A stretch of 64,000 nt of DNA from an uncultured beta proteobacterium (GCA_903873485.1 CAIQOO010000185.1:141090-205089), one strand, 5' to 3'. Positions 17,012 through 26,148 are shown, counted from the stretch's first letter. Program-made: numbers and translations. The notes: generated by a model not told the origin, from the sequence alone.

Positions 17012-19243
17012 TCAAGCCCCGACCGCCGCCTCAGCAGGGTTCCAGCGCAACAGCAGCAAAGTCAGGTCATCCGATGCCTGCGCTGCACCAACAAAACCGG
17101 CAATGTCGGCGCGCACCCGTTCAATCACCCGGCCCAGGTCCGGCTCGGTGGCGGTGGCGGCCAGCGCAGTGCGCAGCCGGTCGCTGCCAAACAACTCGCC
17201 GGCCTCGTTCATGGCTTCGGTGACACCATCGGTGATCAGGCACAGCGTGTCGCCCGGTTCAAGCTGCAAGTGCTGCGGCAGATAGACAAAGTCATCGACC
17301 ACGCAAAGCGGTGGCCCGCCGGTGCTCAGCGGTGTGGCAATTTTCTCGACCGAGCCAAGTCGGCTCAGTCGCCAGGGGGCATCATGCCCGGCATTCACCA
17401 GTTCCAGCGCACCGCTTTGCACGTCAAGCACCCCCAGCAACAGGGTGACAAACAACATGCCGACGTTTTCCCTGGACAAGTCCTGGTTGGCGGCCATCAC
17501 GACTTCAGCCGGGCCACCTGGCAGCCGCAGCGAAAAGCTCTTGGTCAGTGTCTTTGTTACCGCCATGAACAAACTCGCAGGAACCCCTTTGCCCGATACA
17601 TCCGCCACCACAAAACACAAGCGGTGCTCGTCAATCATGAAAAAATCGAACAGGTCGCCGCCCACTTCCCGGGCTGGCTCTAGCAGCGTGGCCAACTCGA
17701 ATCGGTGCTCATCAGGGAAAGCCCGCGCTGCATCGGGCAGCGAGCCGAGCTGAATATGTCTAGCCACAGCCAGTTCACCCGTGACGCGCGCGGCATCTTC
17801 CCTGAGCTGCTGTTGAATGACCGCCAGGCGCTGGTTGTCATGCTCGGTTTTCAGCATGACACTGAACATCAGACTGGGCAATACCAGCGCATAGCCGAGC
17901 AAGACTGCGGATGCATCCATGAGCCATCCCCAGTGCGCAAACAACACAAACCCGGTTAGCAGCCAGGCCATGCAGCCGGCCAGAAAAAGCCAGCCGGGTG
18001 CCTGCCGCAGTCTGGTCATCAATGCGCTGCTGGTGGCGCGCCGCTGGCCTGGAATCAGCCAGACCATGAGCAAGCCGATGATCACCAGCAAACCCATTTC
18101 AACCCCCTTTAGCCACCAGGGGCGCAACAAAAACCGCCCCTCTAGCGCCGTTTCGAGCAGTTGCGCCTGCAGTTCGATGCCGGGCACCAGTTGCCCCAGC
18201 GGGGTGAAGCGTTTGTCGTTGAGGCCAGCACCGGTCAAGCCCACCAGCACCAGCTTGTCGAGCAGCGCATCGGCCGGCAGCCGCCCTTGCATCACCGCCG
18301 CTGCCGAAACCTGGCGCGCCAGGTCGTCGTCATGGCGCCTGGCAAAGTGCAGCCAGACATCACCCCGAGCCTGGGTCGGAATGCGCAGGTCAGCCACCGT
18401 GATGCTGTTGATGCCGTGTGCATCCACCGTCACCTGCAGGGTTGGCTCTGCGGTGGCCACGCGCAACATTTCGAGCGCCAGCGAAGGCAGCACCTGGCTG
18501 TTGACGGCCATTACCAGCGGCATGCGGCGAATCACGGTCTGGCCTGCGTCGATGCTCAGCAGCGCCTGCCCACGCGCGGCTGCCTGCAACTCGGGCAGGC
18601 TCGCCAGCACCCAGGGGTAGTGCATCAGGTAAGGCAAGGCATCGCCGCCGGACACCCGCACCGGGACTGCGCGCAGACCGCTGCGGGTGATTGGGGTTTC
18701 CTGATCCAAACCCGCTGCGCCAAGTACCGTTGGTGCCGCCTTCAGGGATTGAACCAGACGCGCCTCGTGGCTCGGGAGCTGGCGCAAGCGCCGGGCCAGC
18801 CCCTCATGGCCGACCGGCAAGTTGTCGGCGACACGTCCGGGCGAGGTTTGATCAAGCTCGGGCATGTAGAAGTCAAGCCCGATGGCCAACGGCTTTTGCG
18901 CGGCAATCATGTCGATCAAAACCGCCAGTTGGTTGCGTGGCCAGGGCCATTGACCGATGGATTTCAGGCTGCTCTCGTCAATTTCAACCAGCGTAACGGG
19001 CTGGCTGAGACGTTCGCGCAGCACAACATGCTGGTAGCTGTCAAACAACACCTGGCGTGCCGCTGCAAACGGCATGCCAATCAGACCCAGCGCACGACCG
19101 GCAGCAGTTCCCTGCCAGGCAGATGTCGCCTCGGTCTCGCTGACCCAACTGGCTACCACCACCCCGAGCAAGATCAACAGCGCCGCAAAGCGCCCATGCC
19201 AGACCAAAAAGAACCACTGCAGGACCGAGAAAAAAGAATTCAA
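17012..19243 (-). CDS. CHASE2 sensor - membrane - SpoIIE-type serine phosphatase
   Basis: 743 aa. One N-terminal membrane helix, a periplasmic CHASE2 domain (VTLVEIDESSLKSIGQWPWPR; LVLVGLTGAGLNDKRFTPLG), three further membrane helices at about 375-480, and a cytoplasmic PP2C/SpoIIE domain with EVGGDLFDFF and VVADVSGKGVPASLFMAV (metal-binding Asp residues) and LITDGVTEAMN. It would dephosphorylate the STAS protein in response to an extracytoplasmic cue. The start is TTG at 19243 overlapping the MBL stop (TTGA); AGGAA 8 nt upstream supports it. Confidence 0.88.
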   Translation of the reverse strand: MNSFFSVLQWFFLVWHGRFAALLILLGVVVASWVSETEATSAWQGTAAGRALGLIGMPFAAARQVLFDSYQHVVLRERLSQPVTLVEIDESSLKSIGQWPWPRNQLAVLIDMIAAQKPLAIGLDFYMPELDQTSPGRVADNLPVGHEGLARRLRQLPSHEARLVQSLKAAPTVLGAAGLDQETPITRSGLRAVPVRVSGGDALPYLMHYPWVLASLPELQAAARGQALLSIDAGQTVIRRMPLVMAVNSQVLPSLALEMLRVATAEPTLQVTVDAHGINSITVADLRIPTQARGDVWLHFARRHDDDLARQVSAAAVMQGRLPADALLDKLVLVGLTGAGLNDKRFTPLGQLVPGIELQAQLLETALEGRFLLRPWWLKGVEMGLLVIIGLLMVWLIPGQRRATSSALMTRLRQAPGWLFLAGCMAWLLTGFVLFAHWGWLMDASAVLLGYALVLPSLMFSVMLKTEHDNQRLAVIQQQLREDAARVTGELAVARHIQLGSLPDAARAFPDEHRFELATLLEPAREVGGDLFDFFMIDEHRLCFVVADVSGKGVPASLFMAVTKTLTKSFSLRLPGGPAEVVMAANQDLSRENVGMLFVTLLLGVLDVQSGALELVNAGHDAPWRLSRLGSVEKIATPLSTGGPPLCVVDDFVYLPQHLQLEPGDTLCLITDGVTEAMNEAGELFGSDRLRTALAATATEPDLGRVIERVRADIAGFVGAAQASDDLTLLLLRWNPAEAAVGA

Positions 19244-20196
19244 AGCACCAGTTCCTGCCCATCCCAGGCCGACAGCACTTCCAGGGCGTGACCATCGCGG
19301 GTGATTTCTTCAAACCGGCGGGTCTCGTTGAGCACGCCGAGTATCTGGGCATCGGAATAAGCCGGTTCGTGATGAAACAACACCAGCCGTTTGGCACCGG
19401 CGGCCTGACACAACTCGACACCAACAATGTTGCTGGAGTGACCCCAGTCGGCCTTGACCGAAATCGCATCGGCCAGCGAAAACATGGCATCAAACACCAC
19501 GGCATCAGCCGATGCAAAAAACGCCACCACGCCCGCCAGTTCGGCTGCATTGTCGAGCCGGTGCTCGGAATCGGTCGAATACACCAGGCTGCGCCCGCCC
19601 TGCTCGAAGCGCCAGCCATAGGAGTCGCCGGCATGGCGCTGCCGCCGCGCGCTGACCTCAAAGCCGGCAATCTGATAAGGCGTGTCAGGGGCCAGCACGT
19701 CGAATTCAATGGTCGCCGCCAACTGCCCGAAATCAACCGGAAATGAAGGGCTGCACTGTTGCCGCAAAAACGCATGTTCAACCTGTGCATGACAGGCATG
19801 AATGACGATCCGGTTGCCGGCAATATAGGCCGGCGAGAAAAATGGAAAACCCATGATGTGATCCCAATGCAGGTGGGACATGAACACATGGTAGGTCTGC
19901 GGCAGCGCCGGGCCAAACCGGGCCAGCATCGCCTGGCCCAATGGTCGCACCCCGGTACCCAGATCCAGAATGATGTGTTCGGGGCCGTCGGTGACAATTT
20001 GCAGGCAACTGGTATGACCGCCAAAGGTGCCTGCCACATCAAAGCTCAGGGTATCGAGGTAGCCATCCACCGTCAACGCTGTCAACGGGGCACGGCTGGC
20101 TGCATCAAGCAGGGCAAAGCGAAGTTTTGAACGCACATCGGAACCGGTCATGGAAACCGGTATGGAGCCGCGGGTACCCCAAAACCTGATTTTCAT
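19240..20196 (-). CDS. Metallo-beta-lactamase fold hydrolase
   Basis: 318 aa. Starts MKIRFWGTRGSIPVS, has GGHTSCLQI, the metal site SHLHWDHIMG (HxHxDH) near residue 110, a later Asp in VFDAMFS, and a C-terminal His (LVLFHHEP). This subgroup resembles cyclic-nucleotide phosphodiesterases and RNase Z-like enzymes, but its substrate here is unknown. It overlaps STAS upstream (ATGA) and the CHASE2-SpoIIE gene downstream by 4 bp, so it is translationally coupled into the signalling operon. Confidence 0.85.
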   Translation of the reverse strand: MKIRFWGTRGSIPVSMTGSDVRSKLRFALLDAASRAPLTALTVDGYLDTLSFDVAGTFGGHTSCLQIVTDGPEHIILDLGTGVRPLGQAMLARFGPALPQTYHVFMSHLHWDHIMGFPFFSPAYIAGNRIVIHACHAQVEHAFLRQQCSPSFPVDFGQLAATIEFDVLAPDTPYQIAGFEVSARRQRHAGDSYGWRFEQGGRSLVYSTDSEHRLDNAAELAGVVAFFASADAVVFDAMFSLADAISVKADWGHSSNIVGVELCQAAGAKRLVLFHHEPAYSDAQILGVLNETRRFEEITRDGHALEVLSAWDGQELVL

Positions 20197-20540
20197 GATG
20201 CCAGCGCCAGAATCGCCTCATCAACACTGCCATACACCTGCAGCACCAAGTTGAAGCGGCTCACCTGAAAGACCTCGCTGACTATTGGCGTCAAAGCCGC
20301 CATGGCTATTTTTCCCTGCTGCAGCTTGGCTTGCTTGGCCGCCAGCATCAAGACGCGCAGACCGACGCTGCTGATGAAATCAACGCCCGAAAAATCCAGC
20401 ACCAGCGGCATTCCGGCTGCCTTGCAATGCAACAGGTGGGGGGCCAGCGCGGCCTCAAAGGCATTGGCATGGGCGTGGTCGATGTGACCGCGAACAGCCA
20501 CAATCTGCACCTTTTTTTCAGTTCGAAAAACCAGTTCCAC
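20193..20540 (-). CDS. STAS domain anti-anti-sigma factor-like protein
   Basis: 115 aa from GTG 20538-20540, chosen because GAGG (20546-20549) lies 5 nt upstream; the longer open frame to 21119 is only the antisense of the next gene. The STAS fold is clear: VQIVAVRGHIDHAHANAFE, then PLVLDFSGVDFISSVGLRVL, where the Ser of ISSVG is the likely phosphorylation site. It would be phosphorylated by the HATPase and dephosphorylated by the SpoIIE protein. First gene of the operon. Confidence 0.85.
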   Translation of the reverse strand: MELVFRTEKKVQIVAVRGHIDHAHANAFEAALAPHLLHCKAAGMPLVLDFSGVDFISSVGLRVLMLAAKQAKLQQGKIAMAALTPIVSEVFQVSRFNLVLQVYGSVDEAILALAS

Positions 20541-20648
20541 GGCAGCCTCGTGAAGTTTGAAATGACACGGCAAGTATATCGATGGCCATGCCGCAAGCCG
20601 TGGCACAGCCAAAGCCCGGAATAACCAAATAAATACGTTTGAAATGGC

Positions 20649-23081
20649 ATGAAATTGCCCAGCAGGCGTAGTATTGACCCCATGCAATTCAACTTTCGGG
20701 CGTGGCATTCTCTCAAGGCACGCGTCACCCTCGCGACCCTGGCCATTTTTCTGGTCAGCTTGTGGAGCTTGTCGTTTTATGCCATGCAGGCACTGCACAC
20801 CAACATGCAAGACGAGTTCAGCACCCGGCAGCGCACCACCGTGTCGCTGCTGGCGGGGCAGCTTGATCAGCGCTTGAATGAACATTTGCAATGGCTGCAA
20901 CAGGTGGGCAACGAAATCGGCATCGGGCTGCTTCAAGACTCCGGCGCCTTGCAGGTGCATCTGGACAATCGTCCGATTCTGCGCAAGCTGTTCAATGAGG
21001 TGGTGGTGGTGCTCAATGCCGAGGGTCAGGCCATTGCCGAACTGCCCCGCAACGCCGGGCGCGTGGGCATCGGGCACCTTGATGTGCCAGCCGTCAGCAC
21101 CGCCTTGCAGCAGGGGCATGCATCAATTGGCATGGTGTACCGCGATGCGCACCAGGCTATGCCGATGTTTGCCATGGTGGTGCCGGTACATGACCACAAT
21201 GGCCGGGTGACGGGCGCGCTCGCCGGACTGACCAACCTGGGCCAGCCCAATTTTTTGCGCATCGTTACCGACACGCCCTACGGCAACAGCGGCAGCTACC
21301 TGCTGCTTGATCCACAACAGCGCCGCATCATTGCGGCCAGCGACAGCGCCCGCATCATGACGCAACTGCCCGCCGCCGACAGCAAAGCGGCACCGGACCG
21401 CTGGGTCACCGGACTTAAAGGCTCCCGGATCAGCATCAACTTGCAGGGCGTTGAAACCCTGGCGGCGGGCGCAATCGTGCCCGGCACCGGCTGGATTCTC
21501 TGGGCCGAGTTGCCCACCGACGAAGCATTTGCCCCGCTTCGCGCCAGCCAGCAGCGCCTGCTGCTGGCCACCCTGCTGTTGAGCCTGCTGGTGGCTGGCT
21601 GGAGCTGGTGGCTGCTGCGCACACCGGTGGTGCCGGTATTGACCCCTGTCAATCCGCCCGCAGAACCTGGCCCGCCGGTGTCGCCACCGCCAGCCGTGGT
21701 AGTGCCGGTGCCAGACGAAATAGGTCAACTGGTCAGTGCCTTCAACCTGCTGCTGACGCGGCTGGCACAGCATGCCAGGGCGCTGACCCAAAGCCAGACC
21801 ATGCTGGCGCGCACCGAGGCCATGACCCATGTCGGCAGTTGGGAGTGGGATGTGGCCAGCCAGACCGTAACCTGGTCGGACGGCTTGTTTAGCCTGTTGG
21901 GGGTGAACCCCGCCGACGGTGCACTCCCGTTGGCCGACCAGTCCGGCTATTACGAACCAGGCGATTTTCAGCGGCTAAAAGACGCAGTGGCGACAACGCT
22001 GGGCACCGGTGCCCCCTACACCCTGGAACTGCGCGTGATTCGTGCCGACGGCATTGAGCGCATTTGTCTGGCAAGCGGTCAGGCCGAATCGGGACCGGAC
22101 GGGCAGGTGCTGCTGGGGTCGCTACAAGACATTACCAAACTGAAACAAACCGATTTGAAACTGCAAATCGCGGCCAGCGTCTTTGACCACGCGCATGAAG
22201 GCATCACCATCACCGATGTGCAGGGCACCATTTTGGATGTGAACAAGGCGTTTTGCCGCATCACCGGCTACAGCCGCGAAGCCGTGCTGGGGCAAAACCC
22301 GCGTGTGCTGAAGTCCGAACGGCAAGATACCGCTTTTTACCAGGCGCTTTGGCACGATTTGAAGCGATCTGGCCACTGGCGCGGTGAAATATTAAACCGG
22401 CGCAAAAACGGCGAGGTGTATGCCGAATTGCTCAATATCAGCGCGGTGCGTGACGAGCATGGCACGGTGTGCCAGTATGTCGGGCTGTTTTCAGACATTT
22501 CGCCAGGCCGGACGGTCGAAGACCGGGTGCGCCAAATGGCGCTGTTTGATGCCCTGACCGACTTGCCCAACCGGCGACTGCTGGCTGACCGGTTCGGCCA
22601 GACGATGCTGCTGAACCAGCGCAACGGCCATTTTGGCGCGGTCATCTGGCTCGACCTGGACAACTTCAAGCCAATCAACGACACCCATGGTCATGCCACC
22701 GGCGACTTGCTGCTGCTCGAAGTGGCACGCCGCCTGAAGGCTTGCGTGCGCCAGGTGGACAACGTGGCGCGGACTGGCGGCGACAATTTTGTGGTGGTGC
22801 TCAGCGAACTCGACGCTGAAGTGCAGTCTTCTGCCGAACGAGCCAGGTTTTTGGCCGAAAACGTTCGCCAGAGCCTGGCCGGTCCTTATATGTTGCCGCT
22901 CAAACACCTTGGGCGCCCCGACACTCTGGTTGAATACCGCTGTAGCGCCAGCATTGGCGCGACCCTGTTCGGCCCGACCGAAACGAACCAGGATTTGGTG
23001 TTCAAACAAGCCGAGCGCGCCATGTCGCAGGCCAAGGAGGCCGGTCACAACCGCGTGGTGTTTTTCCAGCCACCGGCCTGA
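20649..23081 (+). CDS. Cache-PAS-PAS-GGDEF signalling protein with GGDNF site
   Basis: 810 aa. Membrane helix at about 27-48, extracellular double-Cache domain (about 50-300), second helix about 305-325, a Pro-rich linker (VPPAEP-type), a PAS domain at about 390-490, a second PAS at about 500-620 (ASVFDHAHEGITITDVQG), and GGDEF from about 645 (DALTDLPNRRLLADR, DLDNFKPINDTHGHATGD). The signature is GGDNF instead of GGDEF, while the inhibitory site RQVD five residues upstream is intact. It may bind c-di-GMP rather than make it. Start 20649 or ATG 20682; neither has a strong ribosome site. It is divergent from the STAS operon. Confidence 0.88.
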   Translation: MKLPSRRSIDPMQFNFRAWHSLKARVTLATLAIFLVSLWSLSFYAMQALHTNMQDEFSTRQRTTVSLLAGQLDQRLNEHLQWLQQVGNEIGIGLLQDSGALQVHLDNRPILRKLFNEVVVVLNAEGQAIAELPRNAGRVGIGHLDVPAVSTALQQGHASIGMVYRDAHQAMPMFAMVVPVHDHNGRVTGALAGLTNLGQPNFLRIVTDTPYGNSGSYLLLDPQQRRIIAASDSARIMTQLPAADSKAAPDRWVTGLKGSRISINLQGVETLAAGAIVPGTGWILWAELPTDEAFAPLRASQQRLLLATLLLSLLVAGWSWWLLRTPVVPVLTPVNPPAEPGPPVSPPPAVVVPVPDEIGQLVSAFNLLLTRLAQHARALTQSQTMLARTEAMTHVGSWEWDVASQTVTWSDGLFSLLGVNPADGALPLADQSGYYEPGDFQRLKDAVATTLGTGAPYTLELRVIRADGIERICLASGQAESGPDGQVLLGSLQDITKLKQTDLKLQIAASVFDHAHEGITITDVQGTILDVNKAFCRITGYSREAVLGQNPRVLKSERQDTAFYQALWHDLKRSGHWRGEILNRRKNGEVYAELLNISAVRDEHGTVCQYVGLFSDISPGRTVEDRVRQMALFDALTDLPNRRLLADRFGQTMLLNQRNGHFGAVIWLDLDNFKPINDTHGHATGDLLLLEVARRLKACVRQVDNVARTGGDNFVVVLSELDAEVQSSAERARFLAENVRQSLAGPYMLPLKHLGRPDTLVEYRCSASIGATLFGPTETNQDLVFKQAERAMSQAKEAGHNRVVFFQPPA

Positions 23082-23092
23082 TGCTATTTATT

Positions 23093-23135
23093 AAATAGCT
23101 AGCTGCGCAGGTGCAGCAAGGGCTAGAGGCCAATA
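23093..23135 (+). repeat. Dispersed repeat copy 5 (intergenic, closest to consensus)
   Basis: AATAGCTAGCTGCGCAG-GTGCA-GCAAGGGCTAGAGGCC then AATAT, 12 bp after the stop of the GGDEF gene. It is preceded by TATTTATTAAATA, an AT-rich palindromic lead also seen at other copies. Confidence 0.9.
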
Positions 23136-23193
23136 TCCTCACTATTTTGTGGCACCGAAACTGGCTTTGCAGTGCCCCGGCTGGCCAGTTGCT

Positions 23194-23883
23194 TCAGATC
23201 CGCTTGAGCACCTCGGCAACACAGCGCTCGATACCGGCAAACACATCGCGCAAGGGTGCATCGTCAAACATGTAGGCCGGGGTGGTGACCAGTTTGTGCG
23301 CTTCGTCAATCACTACCTCGCGCGAACCGGGCGTACTTTGATAGTGCTGGCCAAGTTGGGTCATGGCGGCCGCCACACCGGCATCGTTGCCCAGCGTCAT
23401 CGCGGCACTGTCGCCGCTGGCATGCAAGGCCAGCGCCACCAGCGCCGGGGCAATGCAAATCGCGCCGACCGGCTTGTTGGCAGCGAAAAAACCCTGCAAA
23501 AACGCGGCCACATCTGGCCGGACTTCGGCATCTGTGCCCTTGAAAGCAAACGAGCAATGGTTTTTGGCGACACCATAGCCGCCCGGCATGAGCAAAGCGT
23601 CGAAGTCCTGCACCCGGGCGTGGGCCAGGTCCAGGCACTTGCCCATGCGCGAAATCCGGCTCGATTCCTCCAGCATATTGCGCACGGCACCGGCTACCGG
23701 CTCGCCGCTAATATGGTTGACGACGTGAAACTGGGGTGCGTTGGGCGCAATGCACTGAACCGCTGCGCCATGCTGGTCAAGCGCCAGCAGGGTCAACACT
23801 GCTTCGCGTATTTCTGCGCCATCAAGGTGGCCGCAGCCTGCCAGCAGAACGGCAACGCGGGGGGATTTTTTGCTATCGGTCAT
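23194..23883 (-). CDS. elbB: ElbB-type isoprenoid biosynthesis glyoxalase (DJ-1/PfpI superfamily)
   Basis: 229 aa from the ATG at 23883, with GGAG 7 nt upstream; a longer frame to 23982 has no support. Typical ElbB text: VAVLLAGCGHLDGAEIREAV, ARVQDFDALLMPGGYGVAKNHCSFA and KPVGAICIAPALVAL, whose Cys in the nucleophile elbow (AICIAP) is the DJ-1-type catalytic residue. It is a glyoxalase III-like enzyme linked to isoprenoid synthesis in E. coli by genetic data. It stands alone. Confidence 0.88.
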   Translation of the reverse strand: MTDSKKSPRVAVLLAGCGHLDGAEIREAVLTLLALDQHGAAVQCIAPNAPQFHVVNHISGEPVAGAVRNMLEESSRISRMGKCLDLAHARVQDFDALLMPGGYGVAKNHCSFAFKGTDAEVRPDVAAFLQGFFAANKPVGAICIAPALVALALHASGDSAAMTLGNDAGVAAAMTQLGQHYQSTPGSREVVIDEAHKLVTTPAYMFDDAPLRDVFAGIERCVAEVLKRI

Positions 23884-24023
23884 GGTGGTTCTCCGGTGGG
23901 GTTTTGGCGGATTATCGCGTGCCCGGCACGCGCTTTGCAAGGGCGCGGCGGCTGTCAAGGTGATGAAAACATGGGCTGTCACAATGGCCTGACCGGCCCC
24001 GGCCAGCCCTGCCCTTTTGTGTC

Positions 24024-24731
24024 ATGCCCACCACTCCAGCCAGTTCACCGCCAGATTCACCACCCCCCATCTCGGTGCTGGCGCTGTCAGTCCCGGTCGC
24101 CATGGGTTATGTGCCGCTGGGCACGGTGTTTGGCTTTTTGTTTGTGCAGGCGGGCGCGCCCTGGTGGCTGGCGCTGCTGGCAAGCCTGGTGGTTTTTGCC
24201 GGCGCAGCGCAATTCATGATGATTCCGATGCTCGCCGCAGGCCTGCCGGTGGCCTCCATCGCCTTGGCCACCTTGGTGGTCAATCTGCGCCATGTGTTTT
24301 ATGGCCTGTCACTGTTGCACAAGCTGCCGGCCAAGGCGCTGGCACGCTGGTATCTGGTGTTTTCGCTGACCGATGAAACCTATTCGGTGCTGACCACCTT
24401 GCCGCCGGGCACCAGCACCCGCCAGATGGTGACGGTGGCGCTGCTCAACCAGGGCTGGTGGGTGCTGGGCACGCTGATCGGGGCCGTCATCGGGGCGCAA
24501 GCGCAGATCACGCTGATCGGGCTGGACTTTGCGCTGGCTGCATTGTTTGCGGTGCTCGCCGTGGAGCAGTGGCGCAGTGCCGGCTCGTCCGCCCCGCTGT
24601 GGCTGGCGCTGTTGAGCTACGCCGCCGCCCTGGTCATGCTGCCCCGGCAGGCGTTGCCGGTCGCCATTGGCATCAGTGTCGCGGCGGGCCTGGTCTGGCC
24701 AAAGATAGCCCCCAAAGAGGTCGCGCCATGA
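24024..24731 (+). CDS. azlC: AzlC family branched-chain amino acid exporter, large subunit
   Basis: 235 aa with six to eight hydrophobic helices. The start follows a short Pro/Ser-rich leader. Family text: VPLGTVFGFLFVQAG, VFAGAAQFMMIPMLAAG, NLRHVFYGLSL, FSLTDETYSV. With AzlD it forms an inner-membrane exporter for branched-chain or similar amino acids. It overlaps azlD by ATGA. Confidence 0.9.
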   Translation: MPTTPASSPPDSPPPISVLALSVPVAMGYVPLGTVFGFLFVQAGAPWWLALLASLVVFAGAAQFMMIPMLAAGLPVASIALATLVVNLRHVFYGLSLLHKLPAKALARWYLVFSLTDETYSVLTTLPPGTSTRQMVTVALLNQGWWVLGTLIGAVIGAQAQITLIGLDFALAALFAVLAVEQWRSAGSSAPLWLALLSYAAALVMLPRQALPVAIGISVAAGLVWPKIAPKEVAP

Positions 24732-25060
24732 TCTCGACAAGCCACGCGCTGGGCGCATTGGCGGCCATGGCTTTGGTCACCTTTGGCTTGCGGGCCTTGC
24801 CATTTCTGGCAGCACGCTTTTTGCAGCGTCACCCGGCGGTGCAACGCCTGGGTCGTTTTTTGCCGCTGGCCATCATGACGCTGCTGCTGCTGCACACGCT
24901 GGCAGGCAGTGCGCGCCAGAATCCGTCCGGACCCTGGGCCGAACTGGTCGCCGTGGCGACCGTGGTCACGCTGCAATGGTGGCGCAGGCAGGCGCTGTTG
25001 AGCATTCTGGCTGGCACTGCCTTGTATGTGCTGCTGCGCAACAGCACCGGGCTGGGATAA
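24728..25060 (+). CDS. azlD: AzlD family branched-chain amino acid exporter, small subunit
   Basis: 110 aa with four hydrophobic segments (LGALAAMALVTFGLRALPFL, LPLAIMTLLLLHTLAG, VAVATVVTLQWW, LLSILAGTALYVLL). The ATG is embedded in the azlC stop (ATGA), indicating coupled translation. It is the obligate partner of AzlC. The segment 25061-25140 holds nothing recognisable before the CIRCE element. Confidence 0.88.
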   Translation: MISTSHALGALAAMALVTFGLRALPFLAARFLQRHPAVQRLGRFLPLAIMTLLLLHTLAGSARQNPSGPWAELVAVATVVTLQWWRRQALLSILAGTALYVLLRNSTGLG

Positions 25061-25140
25061 GGCCAGCCCCTGGCGAACCGGCTTGAACCGGCAGTGACCA
25101 AGCAGGTGCGCCAGTCAATCAAGGCGATTGAACTTTTTTG

Positions 25141-25167
25141 TTGGCACTCGTCTTGAGAGAGTGCTAA
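25141..25167 (+). promoter_or_regulatory. CIRCE operator (HrcA site) upstream of rpoH
   Basis: TTGGCACTC - 9 bp - GAGTGCTAA at 25141-25149 and 25159-25167. Only one base differs from the consensus TTAGCACTC-N9-GAGTGCTAA and the spacer length is exact. It lies 31 bp before the rpoH start. TTGGCA (25141) with TAACAT (25165) could be an overlapping promoter with an 18-bp spacer. Confidence 0.88.
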
Positions 25168-25198
25168 CATCCGAAAAAGTTTTTACAGGAGTTCTGGC

Positions 25199-26140
25199 AT
25201 GACTGTTCATATTGGCACACCAAGCACGGCGCTGACCTTGGTCAACCCTTGGGCGCTGGTCCCGGCGCTGGGCAATCTGGACGCTTACATTTCGGCAGCA
25301 AAACGCATGCCGATGCTGACGCTCGAAGAAGAGCAATTGTTTGCGCGCCAGTTCCGCACCGACAACGACCTTGAAGCTGCCGGCAAGCTGGTGTTGTCAC
25401 ACCTGCGGCTGGTGATATCAACCGCACGCCAATACCTTGGCTACGGTCTGCCCCATGGCGACCTGATTCAGGAAGGCAACGTCGGGCTGATGAAAGCCGT
25501 CAAGCGTTTTGACCCGGATCAGGGCGTGCGCCTGGTCACCTACGCGCTGCACTGGATCAAGGCCGAAATTCAGGAATACATCGTCAAGAATCTGCGCATG
25601 GTCAAGCTTGCCACCACCAAGGCGCAGCGCAAGCTGTTTTTCAATCTGCGCTCGATGAAGCAGCGTTTCAGAAGCGAAGATGCCATGGCCGACCTGGACT
25701 CGCACCACGACACCCTCAACGAAAGCCAGATCAATGCCATGGCCGCCGAACTCAACGTCAAACGCGAGGAGGTGACGGAAATGGAAGCACGCCTGTCCGG
25801 CGGCGATGTGCTGCTGGACCCCAGCCCGTCTGACGACGGTGAAGACACTTACGGCCCGATTGCTTACCTGACCGATGCCACCCATGAACCAACCGCCATG
25901 CTCGAAGCGCACCACCGCGATGTGCTGGCCAGCGACGGCTTGGCACTGGCGCTTGACACGCTCGACGCACGCAGCCGCCATATTGTGGAAGAGCGCTGGC
26001 TCAAGGTGAACGATGACAATTCGGGCGGCATGACCCTGCACGACCTGGCAGCGGTTCATGGCGTCAGCGCCGAGCGGGTTCGCCAGATTGAAGTCGCGGC
26101 GATGAAAAAAATGAAGAAATCCCTGGTTGAATTTGCCTGA
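25199..26140 (+). CDS. rpoH: RNA polymerase heat-shock sigma factor RpoH (sigma-32)
   Basis: 313 aa. Region 2 (LSHLRLVISTARQYLGYGLP; GDLIQEGNVGLMKAVKRFDP; YALHWIKAEIQEYI), the RpoH box QRKLFFNLR at about 140, which distinguishes sigma-32 from RpoD/RpoS, and region 4 HTH (LHDLAAVHGVSAERVRQIE). AGGAG lies 7 nt before the ATG. It directs heat-shock chaperone and protease genes. The CIRCE site just upstream predicts HrcA control in addition to the usual post-transcriptional control. Confidence 0.95.
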   Translation: MTVHIGTPSTALTLVNPWALVPALGNLDAYISAAKRMPMLTLEEEQLFARQFRTDNDLEAAGKLVLSHLRLVISTARQYLGYGLPHGDLIQEGNVGLMKAVKRFDPDQGVRLVTYALHWIKAEIQEYIVKNLRMVKLATTKAQRKLFFNLRSMKQRFRSEDAMADLDSHHDTLNESQINAMAAELNVKREEVTEMEARLSGGDVLLDPSPSDDGEDTYGPIAYLTDATHEPTAMLEAHHRDVLASDGLALALDTLDARSRHIVEERWLKVNDDNSGGMTLHDLAAVHGVSAERVRQIEVAAMKKMKKSLVEFA

Positions 26141-26148
26141 AAAACTGT

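Noticed and set aside
18161..19291. 376-codon open frame on the + strand
   Set aside because: Opposite strand of the CHASE2-SpoIIE gene; low-complexity composition and no motif.
20541..21119. N-terminal extension of the STAS gene on the minus strand
   Set aside because: Runs antisense through the start of the GGDEF gene; GAGG and GTG at 20538-20549 give a normal-length STAS protein.
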